Source of the DNA: Marthasterias glacialis
Lineage: Eukaryota; Echinodermata; Asteroidea; Forcipulatida; Asteriidae
Direction of reading: 5' to 3'
Assembly (NCBI GenBank): GCA_911728455.2
Contig: OU452232.1
Span: 868,001-932,000, forward strand
Length of the DNA: 64,000 bases
The notes beneath the pieces are model-generated. The model did not search any database. It worked only from the letters and a program-made list of their open reading frames with translations, and was not told where the DNA came from. Each line of letters opens with the position of its first letter. The first letter of the stretch is position 1. Made by a program: the position numbers and the translations under genes. Positions 54,236 through 64,000 of this stretch are shown piece after piece.

Positions 54236-57200
54236 ATGGAAGCTCAAGGTCTTTGAGGAATATTGTTGTAATCATGTAATCATTATATTAACTGGAAATC
54301 TAAATTTATTTTGTTATCATCATTTATATACAAGTTGACAGACATAAGATGGAACCTTGGTGGAAAGAAAAAGAACTGATTAATATTGGAGATTGTTTTC
54401 CACATTTGTAATAACTCAATTGTTTACATCAGTCTCAATGAAGAATACAGCCTGATGATGATTATTAATTAATATCTCAGTTATACCTACTGAGCAAGTT
54501 GATCAAGATGAACAGAAATAAGATTATATTTAATCCCACAGTCAACAAAAAAATGATCCTTTCATGCCACCTTGATTACAGAACCTCATAAACTGGACTC
54601 AAAACAATTGAACTAATTAGGTTGAAACAAAAGAAGTGTTTTATTTACAAGCAAATGTAAGAGACTTTGATGTTTTGTTGTTTATTTCCTGCGTGTATCG
54701 ATATGCAATGTCAGAATCTACAGAATATTTATAATCTCCCAAACTAATGTACATGTAGTATGCACAGACCTTGGTTGTAATCTAAAATTATCCATGACGG
54801 ATCCAGAATGCAATTTAAATATACAAATGGAGTGAAATAAATTGTTGTATTAATTAATCGATTTTCATACTTCATCATCGCTTAAGCAAGCATTTGCAAA
54901 TTCTCAATACTAAGGAATATCTTACTTTCTTTGGAAGTTAAAGTCAGTTTATGTTTTAAGGGTTACAAAGCTGTTTGGTTGAATATGGTTATCACCACAC
55001 ATTACATCCGGATACATTTGTGTACAATCGAATAGTTCAACATTTCCATGAGAGTTTTGGATGAAAGAGTGTTTGAGGTTTGTTAGGGTTTTATAAAGTC
55101 ATTGGAATAATGGAATAATAATTTGATAGACTGTGTTACAACTATGAGGTGAAGACATATCCCTCAATAGTTAAGTAATTTAACCCTCCTTCCGTAAATA
55201 TCTTCTAAAAGTTTCACTAGGGGGCCTTTGTAAACATCGCCATTGAATCACCAAAACTAGCCACACTAATAACCCAAGCAAAACGTGTCGGGTAGTATTT
55301 CCCATTTTATATTTTCTCATTTACATCAGAAGAAAACTGAAACACCAGACATATTATTTTAACATTGCCGTTTTTTTCAGAGTCTAAACTACCCAAAAGA
55401 GATTACCACACATGGTCTCAATAATTGCAAAAATTACTTGTTTTTCTTTCATCACCTATAGACTTCAAATCAGATAAATTGATTCCATTAGTAATGAGTC
55501 CTTTTCCGTCACGCCCATGTTTAGTATTCCTAATAGCGATTTTGGAATTTCCCTTTTAGAAAGAGGAAACAATGGAATTTTGAAAGTATTGGTTTAATTT
55601 TCCGATTAGGTAAAATGTTTGGTCCAACAAGTTCTCTAGTTGTACGTTCAGTATTTATTTTCATTTGACCACACAAAAGAGGGCGCTATTCAACATGACA
55701 TTCACAGACTGATATCATGAATAACTAACAACATGTTTGCATGTAATGTGCCACACAATTATCTATGGCCACAGAAATAGTTATCAAAGCAAACTGGTCA
55801 TGCAGATAATTGCTATATTAATTTGTTATGATTAATTAATTTGTTATGATTATTTTTTATAGATGATTGCATCCCATGTCTTTGTTGTTAACTTTTTCGT
55901 TTACTCTAAATTTTGAAATGATTGTTATAAGAAACAGTTAACTCTTGTTACATCTTCTTGATTTTGTACATTTGGTTTAATGTATATCTCATGCAAAAGT
56001 TTGTAAAGCGCGTCCAACCCTAATTATTAAAAATTTATTCGTAATGGCCAGCAATCAATTGCTTCGGTGGTTAAACGTTTCGTCAACGTTTGTTCAAATG
56101 AAGTTTGATTGGCTTGAAGTGTCAGCACCATGGCTATCACGCAGTAGTCATTTGTAGACTACTTAAAATAACTGGGTATCGTCAATAAATTTAAATCTCA
56201 TTAATTACGGTGCACAAGAAACTTTGGATGGATATAATCTAGAACATTTGACATGAACGCTGATAAGCTTTTAGGTGTATGGCCGGCAGCATCCAGCCGT
56301 GCACAGCACGATAATGGGGTAGCTTGCTAGGAATCGTCGGTGACTCGTTCATCTTGCTGGGAGAGAGGAACAATCTTTAGGTCAGTGGTTATCATTTTTA
56401 GCAATTTAAGAAAAATAAAACGCTTCTAGAATTTTACATTATGATTCCAAATTATTGTGATATGCAGTTACCACCACCGTCCTGACCGGGAAGCCGCCCC
56501 ATAGAAGGGTTACTACCCAACAATTCTCTTTTCCATTATAATTAATGTTAATGTGGTTTTTCTGTTGTCATAGTTTTTTTTATTTTAAGAAAAACTTCCG
56601 AAGGTTACAAATGTTTAACACGGTTTTTGCTTTAGAATTAAATAATCATTGGAGAAAACGAAACGTATTTACTTAGTTTTACAATTTAAACGTGTTTATA
56701 CACGGACACCCATTTAAATAAGGTTGATTTTCAAGGAACCGTGTGGCCTAAAAAGAAATCTGACATTTTGAACAATGTCCAAGAGGGTAAGTTAAATAAT
56801 TAAATCATAAACAAATTAAAATCGTATTTGTTGATAAATTGGGGTCGGAAACCATACGCGTATCTTCACCTTTGAGGGATTCGTATAAATATTCCGAACC
56901 GTTAAAGCGATATACCGCCCTCACTGTTTTTTCCTTTGGGGGGGGCTGTGTTTATTGTTTTTCTGAACGCACTATAAACATTAAGTTGACGGATTTCTAC
57001 TACGACCAAGTTAATTTACTAGTTATTTTCTCTAAATAAATTGAAAAGTCAATCCTAAGGCAGTCCTTTTTTGCCACAAAATAACCATACTGGCCAGCAT
57101 CTTGCATACCGGGCAGCTTACAGCAGAGGCGCTATATTAGATCAGTGTATTTTTCAAATGATCAATGGATCAGATTCCATAACCCTTCAATAATGCTTGG

Positions 57201-57245
57201 AGTTTGTTCACTTCATAAAATTTTTAATTGGTTTCGGCAAGCACC
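54236..57245. other. Noncoding stretch of segmental copy 2
   Basis: Parallels 1,681-4,900. The counterpart of the weak exon at 3,719 starts at 56,275 and is broken. A block corresponding to about 4,260-4,470 is missing near 56,815. No gene. Confidence 0.5.
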
Positions 57246-57350
57246 AACGCCGTGGCTCAATTGCTTACGGCGCTGCTACTATCTCGCAACTCGGATCCGG
57301 GTGGCCACCGGTTCGGGGTTCGATTCTGGCTCCTGCCAAAAATACGAAAC
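57246..57350 (+). mobile_element. tRNA-derived SINE with A and B boxes
   Basis: The A-box-like TGGCTCAATTGC is at 57,253-57,264 and the B box GGTTCGATTCT is at 57,317-57,327, at tRNA-like spacing. The microsatellite that follows is the likely expanded SINE tail. Confidence 0.7.
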
Positions 57351-57356
57351 AGGGCG

Positions 57357-57366
57357 GTGTTGTTGT

Positions 57367-57419
<53 letters not shown>

Positions 57420-57429
57420 CTGTTGCTGC

Positions 57430-57520
<91 letters not shown>
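57357..57520. repeat. (TTG)n / (CTG-TTG) microsatellite
   Basis: About 164 bp of TTG triplets with interspersed CTG near the left end. All three forward frames stay open as poly-Cys, poly-Val or poly-Leu, an artefact of the repeat. Copy 1 lacks it. Confidence 0.95.
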
Positions 57521-57521
<1 letters not shown>

Positions 57522-57599
57522 TGTTTTGTTTTTAAGCTACCTCAAATAGAATTGTTAGTTTTCCGATTCATCAACTTGTGTATTTTGCCAAATATTTGA

Positions 57600-58680
57600 G
57601 GAGAGAGGATTGTATCTTAGAGGGAAATTGGCATCCTAAACTCTAGCCACACAAATCCTAGTCGAGGAGTTGATTATTGCCTGACTTTTATGATGTCATG
57701 TCCAGTTATCCGTACTGAAAAGTCGACCGTTAAAGTTGCATACCGCCCTCTATCAGTGGCGCGTTAGAGGCTTTTCTCCATTGTTTGTTTTCATCTCGCC
57801 GTTAGAGGAGGTTGATGGAATTCCACAAGGACCATAGTGACTTTGAAGTGAAGTTTCATTTGTTTTTACTAAACCCGTGCATGTAATAATTCAAGTAAAC
57901 CGTGTAATGTTGCAAGTTTAAACTTTACAATACGTGCATTTAGACTACAAGCCCTCGACTTGGCACTGTTTCTTAAACGAAAATACTGATAGAGACATTA
58001 TTTATGTGGACAATATTGAACAGTTTTACATCGAATAATTGTTTTAAGGTTTTTAAAAGTTGTGATAATTCACGAGCGGAAACAGAAGTTTATTTTAAAG
58101 TTCGATAAATCCAGAAAAAAATAACCATCAGTGGAGACTAAAGATCGCCTTTAAACTCAGCAAAGTTTAGGAAACAAACTAAAATTCTTAATCAATTAGC
58201 AAAGAAATAATTCGCGGATTGTATCTTAGAGGGAAATAACATCCTAAACTCTAGCCACCCAAATCCTGGTTGTGGAGTTGATTATTGCAGGCCTGAGTTT
58301 TTATGATGTCCCGACCAGTTATCCGTACTGAAGAGGCGACCGTTAAGGTTGTATACCGCCCTCTATCAATTGCACTTTTTAAGGGTTTTCCATTGTTTGC
58401 TTTCATCTTGCCGTTGATGGAGTTCTACAGGAACCATTGTGACTTTGAAGTGAAGTTTCAAGTGTTAATCACTAGTTACCATATATAATTTTGCTTCTTC
58501 AATGTTTACAAAAATTATGCCCTTTTAGATTTCAAAATGCGTGTTTGTTCTCCCGATGTGTTTGACGTGTAATAAACAACGCGTTTTTTCCCCGTTTTAA
58601 ATGTAAACAAAATAATTGAAGCGAAAGTGTACTCATTAGTAAATTATTAATGCACAACCTTTCAAATACATACTTGAGTT
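57600..58680 (+). repeat. Local tandem duplication, copy 2 counterpart
   Basis: Corresponds to 5,114-6,060. Units start near 57,613 and 58,221. No gene. Confidence 0.7.
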
Positions 58681-60800
58681 AATTGTGTACAATGGCCACT
58701 ATTTGTACCTCTCAGCCTCGTTTTGGAGGTTCATATACCAGCATGTGCAAAATAGGGAATTTTAAGGACAATGCAAAATGTATGTCTGTTTTTCCTACGT
58801 ATTTGACGTGTAATCATTAATGGTTATTCCTTTCAAATAGAAAAAAGGTTAATGTATGATTAATGAACTCATCAGCAAATTGTTATGCAAAACCGTCACC
58901 AAAAGTGAAATTCATTATTCCATTGGTCTTTGTGTACCACCATCTTGTTGTTCGTTTGACATTGAAATCGATGTAACCAAAACGAGGCTGTGTGGGGAAA
59001 CTAGTCTGGCCCCTTTAAGTATTGTGATAATCAGTGATTTATAACTTAACTGCACACAGGAACAAGACAGAATGATGCCAAATTAGACTAAGGCTGAATG
59101 GAAGATTGACAAGTTGTTTGCTCCCTGTGAGTTGATGGGTTTTATGGTAAGGTTAGAATAAACATTTCAGACGATTCGTGTTGGCTTACTTGTTTTGTAA
59201 GTGTGTCGCAGTTACAATATAAATCTTGATAAAATTATTTCTTTCTTTCTAAGTATAACACTAGGCTGGACGGCATTTTGAATGCTTGACTCGGTGAATA
59301 TCACTTTCTATTTTCATTTAGGGACCGTTACATAGGGACCGTGACCAAGGCATTAAAGGCATGAGAATTGGCACTTTACTGTTCCTTCCAGAACCATTGG
59401 ATCCCACTTTTATGTAAATGAGAATTATATAACACTAAAAGGGGTGGTTTTGGTTGTCATGGTAAGGCAGTAGTTAATCTATAGAAGACCTAAACCATCC
59501 AACAAGCCAACTGATGGGTTGTGATGTAACTGGCATGTGCATTGCCTCATTGTTAAAGTACGGTAGGCCTCAATTTAGAGTTCACCCTGAACAATGAACC
59601 GTTTGAGAGAACGTGCAACATGATGAAACTACTTGTATTTTCTACATCCAAACAATTAATATTTTACACATAAACGATTATGCTCTCTTTGTGTATATGC
59701 CTCTTGCGCCGGGTGCACCTGACGCTGTTGCCGTCTTTTAGTGTCAGTTATCTTTATAGTCAGTACATCATTTCAGGCCTGATTCTAAGTCGTTCATGAT
59801 TGTGTTCATCGGCCACTATTTTGTACCTTTCAGCCTCGTTTTGAAAGTTCATACCAGCAAAGTTGTGGATGGATAATCAGTAATGAAAGACGGGGCATTT
59901 TGTGAACAAGGCGAAACGCATGTCTGTTTTCCTGTTGTGTTTGACGTATAATCAATAATGGTTTATTCCTTTTAATACGGACAGAAAAACACATTAATTG
60001 ATGACAAATTATACTCATCAGCTTTCATTAATGCACAACTTTTCAAAAACTTTTGTCACCGACAATAAAAAGTATTTGTAATTATTTCATTATTATTCGT
60101 TGCCACCATCTTGTTGTTTTTCTACATTGGAATCAATGTTAACCAAACCGAGGCTGTGAGGGATTTTAGTCCTCATGAGAATCAGTGGTGCAAATTCACT
60201 TGCACAGAGGAACAAGACAAACAGATTCCCATTTAAGCTAAGGCTCATGGGAAGGCTGACAAGTTGTTTGCTCTCTGTGAGTTGATGGGTTTTATGGTAA
60301 AGTTAGAATAAACGTTTCAGTCGATTCGTGTAGGCTTACTTGTTTTGTAAGTGTGTCGCAGTTACAATATAAATCTTGATATTTCTCTCATTCAAGCTAA
60401 GTATAAATCTAGGCTGGAAGGGCATTCCAAATGCTTCACCCTATTATTGGGTTCAGTGAATATCACTTTTTATTTCCATTAAGGGATCGTGACACAGGGA
60501 CCGTTACCAAACTTCTGTTGGCACTTATTAAGGTTGCTGAGACTTTGCATTTCACTGCTCCTTCCAGAACCATTGGAACCTTACCATGAATGGTTACCTT
60601 ATAAATACAATGTATGGATTTGTATGTAAATGAGAATTATATAATACTGAAAGGTTGGTTTTAGTTGTCATGGTAAGGCAGTAGTTGATCTATAGAAGAC
60701 CTAAACCATCCAACAAGCCAGCCGATGGGTTGTGATGTAACTGGTATGTGCCTTGCCTCATTGTAAAAGTACAGTACGCCTCAATTTAGAGTTTTCCCCA
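58680..60800 (+). repeat. Tandem duplication of about 1.1 kb specific to copy 2
   Basis: Copy-1 sequence 6,090-7,110 is represented twice here, at about 58,690-59,610 and 59,810-60,830, shown by GGTTGTCATGGTAAGGCAGT at 6,955, 59,452 and 60,664. The first unit is the more diverged. Both carry the coding-like block with TGA or TAA stops. The 62-residue frame at 58,856 (GLCVPPSCC) has weak resemblance to extracellular Cys motifs but no support. Confidence 0.75.
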
Positions 60801-60829
60801 AACAATGAACCGCTTGCCGTATGTTGAAA

Positions 60830-62101
60830 ACCCCCTAACAGTAATATAAACCAATGCCTGCATTCCAGTACAGAACTCAATGGCAAACTCCTCAATGCCA
60901 TAAAACAAATCCTTCCAACCATTTCATTGTGACTCAGTCGCCTGACGATCCTATGTTTCAACTTTGTTCTGCCCTCTACTCCTAGATAATATTATACCTT
61001 GCTCTCAGTTTGATGTTTCATCATCATTAAAATTAGTTTAAGAAAATTTGTCTCGCGTAACCTTAATGCCCTAAAAATGTTGCTTCCCTGTATGCAGTTG
61101 CCCAGTCGTTGGGAAAAAATATTTTTAAATTTTGGTTCATTTTATTTGTTAGTATGAGAGGTGCAGTATGATACACCATCAAAATAAACTGAGACAATAC
61201 TCAAAGTGGTCAAAGTACAGCAACTATTTTATAAACAATCTTATATTAAAATATTTTGTCTTCTTATTAATAATTGCATTTTTATAACGGTCGAAATCAT
61301 TCTATTAATTATTGTTTTAATTTAAGTAAGAACAACAAATCATTGTCTTCAGTGAGTAACGATTTCTGTAACACATCTTGTGTTAGAGAAGCTGTTACTA
61401 TGAGTTCAATCAAATCAGGGTATTTAATCAGAACAGGGCCCAATTTCATAGAGCTGCTTGATAAGCACAAAAAGTTACTAAGCACAACAAGATTATGTTT
61501 ACCAGAATACAGTTACCAGCCTAAATATTAGGGGCCTACTTCACATGTACAGTTTGTGACTGGTGTTCTGCTCATTTTTGCTAAGCAGCAAAATATTAAG
61601 TAATATTTTCTTCTTAAGCAGTTTTATTAAATTGGGCCTAGGGGACCTGGTGCTCAAATCATCTGCCCTGGTTATTTACCATAGGCATATCATTATGTAG
61701 AACTAAACATCGCTAAGTGTTTGTGGTACCGGTTCAGAACTCGAGTATTTAAGTAACGGTTGATTTCATACATTGTATGTTTCCCTTAGAACAATTGCTT
61801 GACGTCTTGTGCGTTTTACATTGATAATCTCATGACAGACCTGAAGGGATTTATGTTCATACCTACAGTAAATTCCACCGATCCCAAGAGTATCGCAAAA
61901 TACTGTTTTATATCAATAAATTATCGCTTAATCCTTTCATAATAACACTTATATTATTGTAAAAATCAATGTCTATTTGTGTTAAGGTTTGACCCGCCTC
62001 CGTTCTTGTCTACTGATGTACTGTAACTAAGCCGTAAAGTGGCATCATTGTCTTTTATCATAGCGCCCTCTGTTGGTGATGAAAATAACAAGAAACCGCA
62101 C
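60830..62101. other. Noncoding stretch of copy 2 including a complete GGGCC MITE
   Basis: Parallels 7,110-8,114. The complete GGGCC-ended element lies at 61,436-61,638. No gene. Confidence 0.5.
61436..61638. mobile_element. GGGCC-ended MITE, complete
   Basis: Starts GGGCCCAATTTCATAGAGC and ends with ATTAAATTGGGCC, an inverted repeat. Several TGCTTA or TAAGCA motifs lie inside. Only its right part survives at the equivalent place in copy 1. Confidence 0.75.
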
Positions 62102-62161
62102 ATGTTGGGAATTACAGTCGTCTGAACGGCTCTGGGAGGATGTGGATTGAAAGTTGTCGAG
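62102..62161 (+). pseudogene. Counterpart of small-gene exon 1, with stop
   Basis: Matches 8,115-8,174 and keeps the GTAAGC donor, but the eighth codon is TGA (62,123-62,125) instead of TTA. The downstream exon (11,204 equivalent) is absent from this copy because that segment is replaced by a transposon-like insert. Confidence 0.5.
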
Positions 62162-62733
62162 GTAAGCGAGTATTAAATCATTGAAATCAATGTATATTTA
62201 ATGGAAATGTTCATGTATAATGTGGTATTGTGATAGTCTATACTTTGGTTTAATATTGTATAAAATACAATGGTTTGTTTGTGTCAATGGAGACTGTGAA
62301 CAACTTGGTCAGTCAGCTCAGTGTGAGTACACTGTACAGACAGTGTATGAAGTACACCTTCACGTAATGTGTGCACTACACTAGCTCCCCATAGCGTTGT
62401 GTGGGCTGCGCCTGACACTAACGCCACGAATCCATCTCATTCACTTTATACATGGCAAATTCTTCCTTGCCAAATAACAGTCATTTTCTTGGGACTTTTA
62501 TGAGAGCCCTTTGCAATCCCAATGATTTAAAATTACTTTGAAATTAAAGTATCTGGTAGTAGTGCTACTGCTAGTGCTACACTGGTCAATGGGACTAATA
62601 CTATACTAAACTAGTGCTAGGACAGTTGTGATAATTATTGAGTTGCCCTCCAGTGAAATTATATGAAAGGGTAGATCGGTCAGGATTTCTTGTTCTCTCT
62701 TTTACTGTCATTTTAAGAATAAAATGTATTTTG

Positions 62734-63281
62734 AGATTTTGACATTATCGGTCGTACTAGTGCCCCAGTCCGTGACATTGTTGGGAATCGTGACGAAGTG
62801 GATTTTTTATGAATTTGACATCAATTTCTGTTTCCTATCGAAAAGGATTGTGTGTTCGCTGGTGCCCCGGCTTGCATATTTTTTGCGCGGTCATGACAGG
62901 ATACCAGTCTCCATAAGCCAACACGCAATCCACACTAAAAATCCAAAATTTTCCATTTTAGTCAGGGCATCAGCGAACACGCAATTCATTTTTGTTGACA
63001 GTAGTTGATGTCACGTAGTAGTCAAATGCAGATCGTAACAACTGCATTTTTAGTAGGCCTAAAAAATCATCGGTTTGGCAGACAGAAAAAAATTGGGAGT
63101 ACAATTAAATGTGCTTTATTTTATCCATAGTAGATTGAAAAGCCAGTAAGTGATTTTCTAGTAATTCTGTTGAGTTTTTGTTGTAATTTTGACAAGTTTA
63201 TAACTGATTCATAAAAAACTATATCACGGACTGGGGCGCTAGTACGACCAATAATGTCAAAATCTAAAAAAAGGAGTACAT
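62734..63281. mobile_element. Inverted-repeat element replacing 3.1 kb of copy 1
   Basis: Terminal repeats of about 41 bp: AGATTTTGACATTATCGGTC at 62,734 and the complement ending at 63,265, both with GTCGTACTAG[TC]GCCCCAGTCCGTGA. A second inverted pair is nested inside, GTGTTCGCTGGTGCCCC (about 62,851) against GGGCATCAGCGAACACGC (about 62,965). The 94-residue frame at 62,724 overlaps the terminus and has no domain. Confidence 0.75.
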
Positions 63282-64000
63282 GCAAAGTTACTGGAAACTT
63301 CTGTAATTTTTGTGATATTTGCCTTACTCCAAATGAAGAGAGAAAGTCTTCTCAACTGTTGTGCAATATTTTTTGACCCAATTTGACATAGAATTTTTAC
63401 ATAATTACTCAGACCCTAAATACTCTGCTTGTTATTTTAAACATCTTTTTTATTGGAAGTCACTTTAAACCTTACCAACATGAAAATCAGTCAGTATGCC
63501 TATTTACACTGTACATGGTTCCAATGAAGGGTGAAGTTCAATCGAGTTCAACGTTTGCCAATTATTGTGTTCATCATACACTGCACTCATAGAGTTGTAT
63601 ACAAGTACACGTTCATTGATAACAACCCAGACAACTCAGACAGGCAACAATGCTAGCTGCACTGATTGTCAACACACAGTACAGTATAGTACATGTAGTA
63701 TGCATTGACTGTGTACTGTACCCTGTATTGTTCAAGCAACTGGGGACATACTGTTCATTATGCTCAGACTTTAAACGAAAAATGAAAACATTTATTGTGT
63801 GAATTCAAGCCACAGTTTTCAACGACTGTTTTTTATTCAGAACAACCTGGATAGCATAGTTTCTGTCAGCCAGCACATGATGCAAGAGCCTTCAATCAGG
63901 CTTGAAGAATTAATTTTGTATAACAACTGATCAACAGTAACAGTGATTTTTTGAATACATTCAAAGTCATCAAAACCTACTTCAGTATAGTTGCATTTCC
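63281..64000 (+). repeat. Continuation of segmental duplication, copy 2 (matches 11,790-12,500)
   Basis: Nearly identical to 11,790-12,500 and running off the right edge of the window, so the duplicated unit continues beyond it. It is noncoding as far as can be seen. Confidence 0.9.

Larger units (their letters stand above)
52386..62671 (+). repeat. Segmental duplication, copy 2 (matches 1-8,693)
   Basis: This is the direct-repeat partner of the window's left end, about 52.4 kb downstream. Differences by eye are a few percent plus indels. Copy-specific features are extra minisatellite units near 53.9-54.2 kb, a (TTG)n tract at 57.4 kb, and a duplicated stretch at 58.7-59.6 kb against 59.8-60.8 kb. 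Real tandem duplication and serial assembly of two haplotypes both fit what can be seen. Confidence 0.93.

Noticed and set aside
57145-57599. Long poly-Cys, poly-Val and poly-Leu open frames
   Set aside because: They only translate the (TTG)n microsatellite in three frames.
58856-59044. 62-residue frame with GLCVPPSCC, weakly like an NRF6-type extracellular motif
   Set aside because: The related blocks at 6.4 and 60.1 kb do not keep this frame, and the similarity is a few residues only.

Overview
This is a window of an AT-rich, intron-rich animal nuclear genome. The best guess is a marine deuterostome invertebrate, probably an echinoderm and perhaps a sea star. The basis is RING/B-box/coiled-coil/NHL (TRIM-NHL) genes in tandem, von Willebrand factor C (VWC) and EGF exons with ordinary GT-AG introns, many tRNA-derived SINE-like repeats, and miniature elements whose ends begin GGGCC[C]AATTTCAT. 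The species assignment is inference. There are no bacterial features.

Layout. (1) 1-8.7 kb is a segmental duplicate of 52.4-62.7 kb. It carries decayed VWC exons at 0.4-1.1 kb and a candidate first exon of a small gene at 8.1 kb. The homology resumes at 11.8-12.5 kb against 63.3-64.0 kb, so the window starts and ends in the same unit, about 52.4 kb apart. (2) 11.2-14.4 kb holds further exons of the small, unrecognised coiled-coil-like gene. (3) 15.3-18.6 kb is a giant interrupted foldback repeat. (4) 19.0-22.3 kb is an intact two-exon TRIM-NHL gene (TRIM-A). (5) 22.6-28 kb holds a TTAA-flanked miniature element, a 106-bp tandem repeat and a further, altered set of the small-gene exons. (6) 28-37.5 kb is mostly repeats (hairpin MITEs, SINEs, a dead LINE, a minisatellite) and contains a broken TRIM-NHL pseudogene on the minus strand at 31.3-32.6 kb. 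(7) 37.8-49.0 kb is a second copy of the small-gene/TRIM module, with an intact TRIM-NHL gene (TRIM-B) at 41.8-45.0 kb lying inside the intron between small-gene exons at 37.8 and 48.7 kb. (8) 49.8-53.6 kb carries EGF and VWC exons, the later ones decayed. (9) 53.6-64 kb is the second segmental copy, with its own internal tandem duplication.

How it fits together. The TRIM-NHL proteins are predicted cytosolic E3 ubiquitin ligases. The RING domain recruits E2, the B-boxes and coiled coil mediate self-association, and the C-terminal beta-propeller recognises the substrate or RNA. The two intact copies differ far more in the RING and B-box half (about 20% of residues by eye) than in the coiled coil (about 5%). 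The module formed by the small gene, the TRIM gene nested in its intron, shared TTAA elements and the 106-bp repeat appears to have been duplicated as one block. The top-level repeat of the VWC region could be a real tandem duplication or two haplotypes assembled in series. The divergence seen by eye is low enough that the second explanation must be kept open.
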